This document shows, one piece after another, positions 46,230 to 54,669 of a stretch of 64,000 nucleotides of DNA. The position numbers were made by a program, and so were the translations under genes. Location: assembly GCF_003202235.1 (NCBI RefSeq), contig NZ_MASU01000007.1:124001-188000 (forward strand), in the 5' to 3' direction. Under the pieces are notes generated by a model. That model saw nothing but the letters and a program-made list of their open reading frames with translations. It was not told the DNA's origin and did not search any database. Numbering within the stretch: the first letter of the stretch is position 1; each line of letters opens with the position of its first letter. Source of the stretch: Prauserella flavalba (GTDB taxonomy: Bacteria > Actinomycetota > Actinomycetes > Mycobacteriales > Pseudonocardiaceae).

Positions 46230-46832
46230 GTGACCACGGCACGGGGACACCGCACGCAGGCCGAGCGGCGCGAGCAGACGAGGACGGCCCTGCTCGACGC
46301 CACGATCGACTGCCTCGTCGAACTGGGCTACCCGCGCACATCCATGCAGGAGATCTGCGCGCGGGCCGGCGTGTCGAAGGGCGCCTTCCAGCACCACTTC
46401 GCCGCGAAGACCGAGCTGATGGCCGCCGCGGTGGAGCACCTCACCAATCGGCTCAAGGAGCAGCGCGAGCCCGAGATCGGCAGGCTGCCGGAGGGGCCGG
46501 AGCGGATCGCCGCCGCGGTGGACCTGCTGTGGGACTCCTACTCCGGCACGCTCGCCACGGCCGCGATGGAGCTGTGGATCGCGGCACGCACCGACCCCGA
46601 GCTGCGCGCGGCCATGCGCCCGGTCGACCGCGCACTCGGCCGCTCGACGCTGGAGCAGATCGCGACGCTGTCCGGCAACCTGCCGAGGGAGAAGGTCGAG
46701 ACGCTCTACTGGCTGACCGTGAACCTCACGCGCGGACTCGCCCTGGACGCCGAGCTCGGCGGCGACCCGCACCGGCGCAAGCAGCTGCTCGACGAGTGGA
46801 AGCGCATCGCCGTGGCCCACTTCGCGAGCTGA
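46230..46832 (+). CDS. TetR-family regulator
   Basis: A 200-residue TetR regulator. The helix-turn-helix (about 12-58) includes RTALLDATIDCLVELGYPRT and VSKGAFQHHFAAKTELM. The C-terminal ligand domain is helical, with AMELWIAARTDPELRAAM typical of fatty-acid/acyl-CoA responsive members. GTG 46230 has GGGGG just upstream. Divergent placement next to the ACAD-mcr operon indicates that it represses this operon, probably responding to an acyl-CoA (inference). Confidence 0.88.
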   Translation: MTTARGHRTQAERREQTRTALLDATIDCLVELGYPRTSMQEICARAGVSKGAFQHHFAAKTELMAAAVEHLTNRLKEQREPEIGRLPEGPERIAAAVDLLWDSYSGTLATAAMELWIAARTDPELRAAMRPVDRALGRSTLEQIATLSGNLPREKVETLYWLTVNLTRGLALDAELGGDPHRRKQLLDEWKRIAVAHFAS

Positions 46833-46860
46833 GGGTTCCCAGCACGGGCACTGGCGGCCA

Positions 46861-46888
46861 TACTCGCGGTATGTTCTACTCGTCGGTA
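46861..46888. promoter_or_regulatory. Paired TACTCG-CGGTA sites before the aldehyde dehydrogenase
   Basis: TACTCGCGGTA (46861-46871) and TACTCGTCGGTA (46877-46888) are two copies of a similar motif 16 nt apart, ending 23 nt before the dehydrogenase ATG. They look like a regulator site or a duplicated promoter element; the partner is unknown. Confidence 0.4.
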
Positions 46889-46911
46889 ACAACGTCGCTC
46901 ACGGAGGCGCC

Positions 46912-48513
46912 ATGACGAGCACCGTTCCCGCACGCGCACAGCTGCCGGGCACGATCGGCGGGGTGACGGGCGCCCCGCCCGCGGGCAGGGCCACCGCGCT
47001 GGTCGACCGCGTCGCCGGTGGTGCGGACTCGCCGCCCGTGGAGATGCAGGCCCCGTTCACCGGGTGGACCACGGCCGTGCTGCCCCAGGCCACCGACGCC
47101 GACACCCGTGCCGTGTTCGCCCAGGCGCGGCGCGCCCAGCGCGCGTGGGCCGCCCGGCCCGTCGCCGAGCGCGCCCGCGTGCTGCACCGCCTGCACGAGC
47201 TCGTGCTCCGGCACCAGGACGAGGCGCTGGACCTGGTGCAGATCGAGGCGGGCAAGGCCCGGCTCGACGCCTTCGACGAGGTGAGCGCCACCGCGCTCGT
47301 CGCCGACCACTACGGCAGGCACGCGCCGCGCCTGCTCGCCCCGAGGCGCGCGCCGGGCGCGCTGCCGGTGCTGACCAAGGCCGGAGAGGTCCGTCACCCC
47401 AAGGGCGTGGTCGGCATCATCTCGCCGTGGAACTACCCGCTCGCCCTCACCGCGATGGACGTGCTGCCCGCGCTCGTCGCGGGCAACGCCGTGGTGCAGA
47501 AGCCGGACAACCAGACGGCACTGTCCGCGCTGTGGCTGCACGAGCTCGCCGAGCGGGCCGGGCTGCCCGTGGACGCCTGGCAGATCGTGCTCGGCCGGGG
47601 TTCGCGGATCGGCGACGCGATCGTCGAGGAGTCCGACTACGTCTGCTTCACCGGCTCCACCCCCACCGGCAAGGACCTCGCGGGCCGCATCGCCACGCGG
47701 CTCACGAGCTACTCACTCGAGCTGGGCGGCAAGAACCCGATGATCGTGCTGCCCGACGCCGACGTCCGCAAGGCCGCGGCCGGAGCGGTCACCGCGTGCT
47801 TCGCCTCGGCCGGCCAGCTGTGCGTCTCGGTGGAGCGGATCTACGTCCACGACAGCATTCGCGAGGAGTTCGTCAGGGAGTTCGCGGCGCGCACCGAGGC
47901 GCTGCGGCTCGGCGCGGCCCTGGACTACAGCGCGGGCATGGGTTCCCTGACGTCGCGGGAGCAGCTGGCCGCCGTGTCGTCGCATGTGGACGACGCGAGG
48001 GCCACGGGGGCCACCGTGGTCACCGGTGGGCGGGCCCGGCCGGACCTCGGGCCGCTGTTCTACGAGCCCACGATCCTCACCGGCGTCACCGAACGCGCGA
48101 GGCTGTTCGCCGAGGAGACGTTCGGCCCGGTCGTGTCGGTCTACGGTTACTCCGAAGTGGACGACGCGGTGGAACGCGCCAACGACACGCCGTTCGGGCT
48201 CAACGCGAGCGTGTGGACGCGAGACGCGCGCCGAGGCTGGGACGTCGCCGCCCGGCTCAAGGCGGGCACGGTCAACGTCAACGAGGGCTACGCGGCCACG
48301 TTCGGAACGGTCGGCGTGCCGATGGGCGGCATGAAGGACTCCGGCGTCGGCAGGCGCAACGGCGCGGAGGGACTGCTCAAGTACACGGAGGCACAGGCGA
48401 TCGCCGTGCAGCGGGGCCTGCGGCTGCGCCCGCCGCGCGGCCTGCCGCCGGCGCTGTGGACGAAGGCGATGACGGCGGGCATGAAGGCGCTGCGGCACCT
48501 GCCCGGCCGCTGA
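46912..48513 (+). CDS. gabD2: Aldehyde/succinate-semialdehyde dehydrogenase (GabD2-like)
   Basis: A 533-residue NAD(P)-dependent aldehyde dehydrogenase. It has VVGIISPWNYPLALTAMDVL (coenzyme fold), FTGSTPTGKDLAG, the catalytic Glu in SLELGGKNPMIVL (about 267), the catalytic Cys in SAGQLCVSVERIYV, and the EETFGPVVSVYGY motif. About 45 N-terminal residues precede the usual start of the fold, and the C-terminal extension is similar to mycobacterial GabD2. ATG 46912 has GGAGG upstream. Substrate assignment to succinate semialdehyde is family-based; other medium aldehydes are possible. Confidence 0.85.
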   Translation: MTSTVPARAQLPGTIGGVTGAPPAGRATALVDRVAGGADSPPVEMQAPFTGWTTAVLPQATDADTRAVFAQARRAQRAWAARPVAERARVLHRLHELVLRHQDEALDLVQIEAGKARLDAFDEVSATALVADHYGRHAPRLLAPRRAPGALPVLTKAGEVRHPKGVVGIISPWNYPLALTAMDVLPALVAGNAVVQKPDNQTALSALWLHELAERAGLPVDAWQIVLGRGSRIGDAIVEESDYVCFTGSTPTGKDLAGRIATRLTSYSLELGGKNPMIVLPDADVRKAAAGAVTACFASAGQLCVSVERIYVHDSIREEFVREFAARTEALRLGAALDYSAGMGSLTSREQLAAVSSHVDDARATGATVVTGGRARPDLGPLFYEPTILTGVTERARLFAEETFGPVVSVYGYSEVDDAVERANDTPFGLNASVWTRDARRGWDVAARLKAGTVNVNEGYAATFGTVGVPMGGMKDSGVGRRNGAEGLLKYTEAQAIAVQRGLRLRPPRGLPPALWTKAMTAGMKALRHLPGR

Positions 48514-48542
48514 GCCGGGCGTGACGGGAGCACCGCTACGTT

Positions 48543-48597
48543 CGCAGTGAAGGCCACCTTCACTGCGTTCGACGCAGTGAAGGTGGCCTTCACTGCG
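48543..48597. repeat. Long palindromic repeat E3, a palindrome built of two palindromic units
   Basis: A 26-bp stem closes on a 3-nt loop (TCG). Each half (48544-48566 and 48574-48596) is itself a hairpin with arms GCAGTGAAGG and CCTTCACTGC, so the element can fold as one long hairpin or two short ones. It lies between the converging aldehyde dehydrogenase and LuxR-type genes. Each unit is nearly the same as the single copy at 2750-2772. Confidence 0.85.
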
Positions 48598-48635
48598 GCA
48601 GGCGGGGTGGACTCCCTGCGGAAGGTTACCTGCGG

Positions 48636-51600
48636 CTACGGCGCGGCCTTGGTGAGCAGGCCCTTGTCGTAGGCGATGGCGACGGCTTCGGCTCGCCTGC
48701 TCGCCCCGAGCTTCGCCATCGCCCGCGACAGGTGCACGCTCACGGTCTTCTCGCTGATGAACAGCTCCTCGCCGACCTGGCGGTTGGTGCGGCCGAGCGC
48801 GACCCGTTCGAGCACCGAGCGTTCCCGTTCGGTGAGCAGGTCGACGGTCTCCCTCGGCGGAGCCAGGCCGGGCAGCGCGATCCGCCCTCGCTTCGCGAGC
48901 GCCCGCACGGCTGCGCCCAAGGGCACGGCGCTGAGCCGCTCGGCGAGCGCATGCGCCTCGCCCAGCTCGTGCGTGGGCCGCCCGGTGTCCCCGGCGGCCA
49001 GCAGGGCGTCGGCGTGGTGCAGCCGGCAGATCGCCTGCTCGTACACGGCGCCGTAGCCGAACGCCTCGGCCGCCTTGGCCCACAGCGCCGGGTCGGCGGG
49101 CCCGGTCAGACCACTGGCCGCGGCCTCGGCCCTCGCGAGCCACGCCTGCCCCTCCGGGCCGAGCGTGCCCGTACGCGGGCGGCCGTGTTCGGCGCAGTCG
49201 CGGACGTGGGCCAGCAGTTCCTCCCCCGCCGACACGGCGGCGCCCGCCGCGGCGACGTCGGCCCGCAGCCGGGCCGCGGCCGCCCACGCGGCGGCGGCCT
49301 CGATGCCGAGCGCGCCGACGCGGATGCCGCCGATCGCCTTCGGCGCCAGCTCCTCCAGCCAGCCGATGCCTTCGCGGCAGCGGCGCACGGCCTCCTCGTG
49401 GTCGCCCTGCCAGTACGCCAGCTCGATCCCGCCCGAGCTGGCGGCCAGCGCGATCCAGAGGTCCGAGCGGCGCTGGCTCCGCAGCTCGGGCACGAGCCGC
49501 TCGGCCTCGGCGAAGCGGCCCCTCGCCACCAGCAGGTGGACCCACGCCGTGTTCATGATCATGGTGACGGTGTTCGACACCGAGGAGTTGGGCCGCTCGC
49601 CGCTGTCCTCGGGCCAGTCGCCGCTGGTGTAGCGCAGGGCGACAGAGCGAAGCCGCGAGCCGATCCCGAACGAGCTCCACGTCAGCCCCGTCTCCTCGGC
49701 CCGCTCGACCGCCTGCCGGTACAGGCCGAGCGCGGCCGGGATCTCGCCTTGGTCGTCGTGGCTGAGGGCGTGGTAGTACAGCGCCCGCAGTTCGACGTGC
49801 AGCGCCCCCGCCGCACGGGCCTTGCGCACGGCCTCCACGAGCCGCTGCCGGGCCTCCTCCACCCGCGTCGCCGAGTCGGCCAGCGCGCCGAGCGTCACGA
49901 GCGCCGACGCCTCCGCGCCGCCGACCCCTGCCGCACGGGCGTCGGACACGGCGGTCTCGGCGCTCCACCACGCCTCGTCGAGCCGCTGCTGGCCACGCAG
50001 GATCTGCGCGCGCGTGGCGAGCACCCACGCCCTCGCGCGGCTCGGCTCGCCGTCGGCGACCAGCTCCCACGCCCGCTCGATCGCCCCCGGCGCCTCGTCG
50101 AACGTGCTGTCCAGGCTCAGCAGCGACTCCGCGAGCCTGCGCCACACCATCGCCGCACGAGCCCCGTCGAGATCGGGCGGCAGCGCCTGCACGGCCGAGC
50201 GCGCGAACGCGATCGCGCGCTCCGGATCGCCGGACACGCCCGCGTAGTGTGCGGCCTCCTGCAACAGCCGCAGCTCGTCGTAGCCTTCCGGCCTGCCGTC
50301 CTCCGGCACGGCGTCCCAGATGTCCAGCGCCTGCTCGATGTGCCGCAACGCCGTGCCGGGCGCGCCGAGCCGCTCCGCCTCGTCGGCGGCCTGCACCAGC
50401 GCGGTCAGCGCGGTGCGGAAGTCCTTGCTGCGCATGCTGTGGTAGGCGAGCTTGGCCTCGTGCCCCCTGCCCTGCGGGGTCGCGCGGATCCTGGCCGCGT
50501 ACGCGGCGTGCATGCGGGTCCGCTCGCCGGGCAGCAGGTCACCGTAGACGGCTTCCTGCAGCAGCGCGTGCCGGAACTGGTAGAAGCCGCGCTCGATCAC
50601 CAGCACGTGGTGTTGCACCGCCTCGCGCAGCGACTCGTCCAGTTCCAGCTCCCCGAGGCCGGACACCTCGGCCAGCGCGGCATGGGACACCGCGTCGCCG
50701 GCGACGGCGATCGCGCGCAGCACGCGGCGCGTGTCCGGGGCGAGCCGCTCCAGCCGCGCGAGCAGCAGCTCGGCGAGCCCCGCGGGCACGTCGTCCCCAC
50801 TGGCGCAGGAGGCGAGCAGTTCCTCGGCGAAGAACGGGTTGCCCTCCGAGCGGGCGACCAGGTCGGCCACCTGCTCCGCCGTGAGCGGCTCCTCGGCCAG
50901 CGCCTCGACGAACGCCCTCGCCTCGGCTTCGGCGAAGGGGTGCAGCTCCACGCGTTCGACGGCCGGCAGACGCACGAGCTCCACGAGCAGCGCGCGCAGC
51001 GGGTGCGTGCGGTAGACGTCCTCCTCGCGGTAGCTGCCGATCACGAGCAGGCGCTGCGACCGCAGCCGTGACGCCAGGAAGGACAGCAGGTTGCGCGTGG
51101 CGCCGTCCGCCCAGTGCAGATCCTCCAGCACTAGCACCACGGTGCGGTGCCCGGCGATCTCGGTGAGCACGCCGAGCACGGCGTCGAAGAGCTGCAGCTG
51201 TCCGAGGTCGAGGTCGGCAGGCAGCCGGGGCCGCACGTGGACGTCGGGCGCGGACAGCTGCGCGAGGTCGGGATCGGCCGCGGGCTCCTCCGCCACGAGC
51301 GGCAGCAGGCGGGCGAGCGCGGGCCGCGCGCGCACGGCGGCGGCGATCACGTCGTCGCCGGTGGTCGCGAGCGGAGCCAGCGCCTCGGCGAACGGGAGGT
51401 AGGGCAAACCGCCCTCCCTGACGTCGAGGCACCGGCCGGTCAGCACCAGCGCACCCTGCGCCCGCGCGTCGGCGGAGAGCTCGGTGAGCAGCCGGGTCTT
51501 GCCGACCCCCGCGTCACCGGCGAGCAGCACCGTCGAGGCCTCCGACCGCCCGGCACGCGCGACCGCCGCGCGCAGGCGCGCCAGCTCGTCGGCACGGCCG

Positions 51601-51641
51601 ACGAGCGGAATTCCGGAACCAAGGCGGGGCACGAGAAGCAT
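48636..51641 (-). CDS. LuxR-type large ATP-binding regulator (AAA + TPR-like + HTH)
   Basis: A 1001-residue regulator of the MalT/LAL type. An N-terminal AAA/STAND ATPase carries VGRADELARLRAAV, Walker A LLAGDAGVGKTRLL (about 36-50), and Walker B VVLVLEDLHWADG. A long helical TPR-like middle follows, and the last 65 residues are a LuxR helix-turn-helix (LLTERERSVLERVALGRTNR, then SEKTVSVHLSRAMAKLG). The ATG at 51641 puts the ATPase at the N-terminus; ATGs at 51662 and 51671 are alternatives. Regulatory target and ligand are unknown. Confidence 0.88.
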   Translation of the reverse strand: MLLVPRLGSGIPLVGRADELARLRAAVARAGRSEASTVLLAGDAGVGKTRLLTELSADARAQGALVLTGRCLDVREGGLPYLPFAEALAPLATTGDDVIAAAVRARPALARLLPLVAEEPAADPDLAQLSAPDVHVRPRLPADLDLGQLQLFDAVLGVLTEIAGHRTVVLVLEDLHWADGATRNLLSFLASRLRSQRLLVIGSYREEDVYRTHPLRALLVELVRLPAVERVELHPFAEAEARAFVEALAEEPLTAEQVADLVARSEGNPFFAEELLASCASGDDVPAGLAELLLARLERLAPDTRRVLRAIAVAGDAVSHAALAEVSGLGELELDESLREAVQHHVLVIERGFYQFRHALLQEAVYGDLLPGERTRMHAAYAARIRATPQGRGHEAKLAYHSMRSKDFRTALTALVQAADEAERLGAPGTALRHIEQALDIWDAVPEDGRPEGYDELRLLQEAAHYAGVSGDPERAIAFARSAVQALPPDLDGARAAMVWRRLAESLLSLDSTFDEAPGAIERAWELVADGEPSRARAWVLATRAQILRGQQRLDEAWWSAETAVSDARAAGVGGAEASALVTLGALADSATRVEEARQRLVEAVRKARAAGALHVELRALYYHALSHDDQGEIPAALGLYRQAVERAEETGLTWSSFGIGSRLRSVALRYTSGDWPEDSGERPNSSVSNTVTMIMNTAWVHLLVARGRFAEAERLVPELRSQRRSDLWIALAASSGGIELAYWQGDHEEAVRRCREGIGWLEELAPKAIGGIRVGALGIEAAAAWAAAARLRADVAAAGAAVSAGEELLAHVRDCAEHGRPRTGTLGPEGQAWLARAEAAASGLTGPADPALWAKAAEAFGYGAVYEQAICRLHHADALLAAGDTGRPTHELGEAHALAERLSAVPLGAAVRALAKRGRIALPGLAPPRETVDLLTERERSVLERVALGRTNRQVGEELFISEKTVSVHLSRAMAKLGASRRAEAVAIAYDKGLLTKAAP

Positions 51642-51702
51642 TGTCCCGTACCCCACCGACATTCCAGTCATGGTTTTCGCGCAGAGCATGACGCGCCCCG
51701 GC

Positions 51703-51909
51703 TCAGCTCGCGCGCCGCAGCACCCTAGGACTGTCCGCGTCGTACTCGCCGGCGCGCTGTTCGGGAACCCGGACCTCCGGTACCGCCCTGCTCCACCGGC
51801 GCCTGCGGGCCGCGGCCGCACCGCGGCCCGCCTTGCGCAGCTCCTCCTGGCGGTAGGCGACCTCGGCCCTGACGGCGTCCCACGCCCACTCCCCCGGCAT
51901 CCTCGTCAT
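51703..51909 (-). CDS. Small basic hypothetical protein (68 aa)
   Basis: A short protein starting MTRMPGEWAWDAVRAEVAYR, with a basic Arg/Ala-rich middle and an acidic/Arg end. AGGAG precedes ATG 51909 at 9 nt. It has no membrane segment. A single compact gene between the LuxR-type regulator and the DUF397 terminator; it may be the first gene before the regulator, but 61 nt separate them. The function is unknown. Confidence 0.5.
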   Translation of the reverse strand: MTRMPGEWAWDAVRAEVAYRQEELRKAGRGAAAARRRRWSRAVPEVRVPEQRAGEYDADSPRVLRRAS

Positions 51910-52013
51910 CCCTCTCAACTCCTCGTTCCTCTGTGGTGAGGACGAGAGTCGTACTGAGGCGCGGGCACCGGCATCGGGCGTTCACGTCGAGTGGGGAGCC
52001 CCGGTGACTCGGC

Positions 52014-52058
52014 GGCCCCTTACCCGCCCGCGAGACGCGGGTGCCGGGGTAAGGGGCC
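52014..52058 (-). terminator. Nested hairpin terminator after the DUF397 gene
   Basis: The arms GGCCCCTTACCC (52014-52025) and GGGTAAGGGGCC (52047-52058) pair over 12 bp, and the interior folds again as CCCGCG/CGCGGG with an AGA loop. It begins 23 nt after the DUF397 stop. No U-run follows. Confidence 0.75.
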
Positions 52059-52081
52059 GGAGGACGGCGGAAGACTGTGGG

Positions 52082-52291
52082 TCAGCGCAGGTTCAGCTCG
52101 CCGGAGCGCGCAGCGCTGAGCAGGGCGTCCCAGCCTGCGGAGTGCAGCGTCAGCAGCCCCGCGGCGGGGTTCTTCGAGTCGCGCAGTGCCGTGCCGTCGG
52201 GTGTGAAGGCGACCTCGACGCAGTCGTTGCCGCCACCGCTGTGCGTGCTCTTCCGCCATTCCAGGCCGGGAATGTCGACCTTGGTCCCCAT
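52082..52291 (-). CDS. DUF397 protein
   Basis: A 69-residue DUF397 domain protein with the family's WRKSTHSGGGNDCVEVAF and ALRDSKNPAAGLL segments. DUF397 genes sit beside XRE/DUF5753 regulators in very many actinobacteria, and the pairs are thought to act like antitoxin/regulator partners in development and antibiotic control (e.g. the WhiJ system). It starts 31 nt after the XRE gene stop, same strand, and is followed by a strong hairpin. Confidence 0.92.
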   Translation of the reverse strand: MGTKVDIPGLEWRKSTHSGGGNDCVEVAFTPDGTALRDSKNPAAGLLTLHSAGWDALLSAARSGELNLR

Positions 52292-52322
52292 TTCCCCACT
52301 CCTTAGCTCGTGAAGGTCTCTC

Positions 52323-53174
52323 TCAGGTTTCGTACCGCCGTCCGGCTTCCGCGATCACCTGGATCGAGTCGTCCGGTTTGAGGGCGGCGGCTCGCAAATG
52401 ATCGAACATGAGGGCATAACGGCGCACGTCGGCCTCGAGCTCGAGATAGAGCCCCGTGCTCGTGCTGTCGACGTACACGACATCGTGATCGGCCTGCTCA
52501 GGAAAGCCGAGAATGAGAAAGGGACCCTCCATTCCGGGGTGGGCACCGGCGTTGAAAGGAACCACCTGAATGGTGACGTGCGGCAGCTGCGCGACCTCCA
52601 GGAGCCGGGCCAGTTGCTCCGCCATCACCTCGGTGCCGCCGACCTCGCGGTGCAGCACCGCCTCGTCGATCACGGCCCAGTACTCGGGCGGGTGCGGGTC
52701 CCGCAGCAGCTGCTGCCGTTCCATCCTCGCGGCGACCCTGCGGTCGATCTCGGTCTCCTCGGCGTCCGGGCGCATGGCCCTGATCACCGCGTGCGCGTAA
52801 CGCCTGGTCTGCAGCAGGCCGGGAACGAGCAGCGCCTGGAAGGCGCGCAGCGAGCTGGCGTCGGCCTCGAGCCCGACGAAGGTACCCGTGAACACCTCGT
52901 TGTAGGCGTGCCACCAGCCGCGCTTGCGGGCTTCCCTCGCGAGCTGGACCAGCGCCTCCTGCTCGTCGCCGCGCACCCCGTACAGCTCGAGCATGTCGCG
53001 CGCGTCGCGCGGCGTGACGCCGACGTGCCCGGTCTCGATCCGGCTCACCTTCGAGGCCGAGCACTCGAGCTTCTCGCCCACCTCGTCGATCGTCAGGTCG
53101 GCCGCCTCCCGGAGCCGCCGTAGCTCGCTCGCCAGCCTGCGTCTGCGAACGGTCGGGCCCTGCCCTCGGGTCAT
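52323..53174 (-). CDS. XRE helix-turn-helix regulator with DUF5753 domain
   Basis: A 283-residue regulator. The N-terminal helix-turn-helix (about 15-70) has LRRLREAADLTIDEVGEKLE and SASKVSRIETG. The C-terminal DUF5753 domain includes LVPGLLQTRRYAHAVIRAM, VIDEAVLHREVGG and VVPFNAGAHPGMEGPFLIL. GGAGGTGA sits four nucleotides before ATG 53174. It partners the downstream DUF397 protein. Its divergent upstream region holds two palindromes that could be its operator. Confidence 0.93.
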   Translation of the reverse strand: MTRGQGPTVRRRRLASELRRLREAADLTIDEVGEKLECSASKVSRIETGHVGVTPRDARDMLELYGVRGDEQEALVQLAREARKRGWWHAYNEVFTGTFVGLEADASSLRAFQALLVPGLLQTRRYAHAVIRAMRPDAEETEIDRRVAARMERQQLLRDPHPPEYWAVIDEAVLHREVGGTEVMAEQLARLLEVAQLPHVTIQVVPFNAGAHPGMEGPFLILGFPEQADHDVVYVDSTSTGLYLELEADVRRYALMFDHLRAAALKPDDSIQVIAEAGRRYET

Positions 53175-53283
53175 GGCTTCACCTCCGGTCCACTCGGTCC
53201 CCGATCGACATCTAACCAGCCGCTTCCACGCCCGGTGACGCATTGACTCCGGCGCGGGCGGGCAACACTGCCCGATCGATGGA

Positions 53284-53316
53284 CTGCAAATTGCAGGATC
53301 GCACGGTATGCTACCG
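53284..53316. promoter_or_regulatory. Two palindromes between the XRE gene and the 118-aa gene
   Basis: CTGCAA/TTGCAG (53284-53296, one central base) and CGGTA/TACCG (53304-53316, 3-nt centre) are both perfect. The second contains TATGCT (53307-53312), a possible -10 box for the plus-strand gene at 53364. They are candidate sites for the divergent XRE regulator. Confidence 0.45.
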
Positions 53317-53363
53317 CCATTGATGGTCAGAGTGTTCCATGCAATGAAACGCAGGAGACCCAC

Positions 53364-53720
53364 GTGCCCGGGCGCGACCCCATCGTCAACCCGCTACAGG
53401 CGAGCGTGCACCGCAAGCTCGACGACATCACCCGCTCCGTGAGCGCGGGCACCGGATCGTCCCGGCAGCAGAACGCGCTGCTCGTCGCGGCGCTGCGGTC
53501 CGTACTCTCCGAGCACCGCCCCGACGCCACCGGGCACTGCACGGTCTGCCACGGCAGGCGGTCCCGGTTCCTCGCGCGCCGCCGCGGCACCCTGCCGTGC
53601 CGCGCCTACCTCGCCGCCCACCTCGCGCTCGGCCCCGACATCGAGGAGGCGACGAGCAAGGCGCCGGACCCCGCCCGCCACCACCGGCGAGGGCGCCCGC
53701 CGCTGCACGTCGCGAGCTGA
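53364..53720 (+). CDS. Small CxxC protein, unknown
   Basis: A 118-residue protein from GTG 53364 with AGGAGA six nucleotides upstream. The middle has GHCTVCHGRRSR (CxxC-H) and a further LPCRAYLAAHLA, giving Cys/His residues that could bind zinc. The C-terminus is basic and low complexity (PARHHRRGRPPLHVAS). Divergent from the XRE/DUF397 pair. The layout suggests a zinc-binding nucleic-acid-associated protein, but no family was recognised. Confidence 0.6.
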   Translation: MPGRDPIVNPLQASVHRKLDDITRSVSAGTGSSRQQNALLVAALRSVLSEHRPDATGHCTVCHGRRSRFLARRRGTLPCRAYLAAHLALGPDIEEATSKAPDPARHHRRGRPPLHVAS

Positions 53721-53726
53721 CCGCGC

Positions 53727-54632
53727 TCACACGATCCGGATGAGTCCTTCTTGGACGACGGTGGCGAGGTGCTTGCCGTCGCGGGAGAAGAACCGGCCCG
53801 TGGCGAGGCCCCGCGCACCGGAGGCCGTCGGCGAGGCACTGTCGTAGAGGAACCACTCGTCGGCCCGGAACGGCCGGTGGAACCACAGCGCGTGGTCGAG
53901 GCTCGCGCCGAGCACCCGGTCCAGGTCCCAGTACACGCCGTGGCTGGCGAGCACCGAGTCCAACAGCGTCATGTCGGAGGCGTAGGTCAGCACGCACACG
54001 TGCAGCAGCTGGTTGTCGGGCAGCGTGCCGTCGGCGCGCATCCACACCTGGTTGCGGGCCGGCCGCTCACCGCTCTCCCTGGTGACCCACGGCGGGTCGT
54101 TGACGTAGCGGAGGTCGATCGGCCTCGGCTGCGCTCGCAGGCCGAGCCTGCCCGCGTAGTCCCGGGTCCGTTCCACCAGCGTCGGCAGCGACTCGGGATC
54201 CGGAACGTCGGGCATCTCCTCCCCGTGCTCGACGCCCTCCTCCTCGAGCTGGAACGACGCCGACAGCGCGAAGATCGCCTTGCCGTGCTGCACCGCCACC
54301 ACGCGGCGCGTCGTGAACGACCGGCCGTCGCGGATACGGTCGACCTCGTAGACGATCGGCACCTTCGGATCGCCGGGCCGGATGAAGTACGCGTGCAGCG
54401 AGTGCACCTTGCGCTCCTCCGGCACCGTGCGCCCCGCGGCGACCAGCGCCTGGCCCGCGACCTGCCCGCCGAACACGCGTGTGGGCGAGTGCGGCGGGCT
54501 CACGCCGCGGAAGATGTTCTCCTCGATCTTCTCCAGGTCCAGCAGGCCCACCAGCCGGTCGAGCACCAGCTGCCCGCCATGCCCCGCGTCTCCGTCCAGT
54601 CCCGACGCGGCCGCCCTCGCCAGCTCAGTCAT
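53727..54632 (-). CDS. tesB: Acyl-CoA thioesterase II
   Basis: A 301-residue double hot-dog thioesterase. FGGQVAGQALVAAGRTVPEE and LHAYFIRPGDPKVPIVYEVD in the first half, and an ASLDHALWFHRPFRADEW segment with the catalytic Asp region in the second, are typical of TesB. It hydrolyses medium and long acyl-CoA. ATG 54632; the N-terminal 20 residues are a Gly-rich extension. Its stop converges with the 118-aa gene (6 nt), and pyruvate kinase lies upstream on the same strand, 37 nt away. Confidence 0.93.
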   Translation of the reverse strand: MTELARAAASGLDGDAGHGGQLVLDRLVGLLDLEKIEENIFRGVSPPHSPTRVFGGQVAGQALVAAGRTVPEERKVHSLHAYFIRPGDPKVPIVYEVDRIRDGRSFTTRRVVAVQHGKAIFALSASFQLEEEGVEHGEEMPDVPDPESLPTLVERTRDYAGRLGLRAQPRPIDLRYVNDPPWVTRESGERPARNQVWMRADGTLPDNQLLHVCVLTYASDMTLLDSVLASHGVYWDLDRVLGASLDHALWFHRPFRADEWFLYDSASPTASGARGLATGRFFSRDGKHLATVVQEGLIRIV

Positions 54633-54669
54633 GCCCGGAATTCAACACGCTCCGCGACGACCTCGCCCC

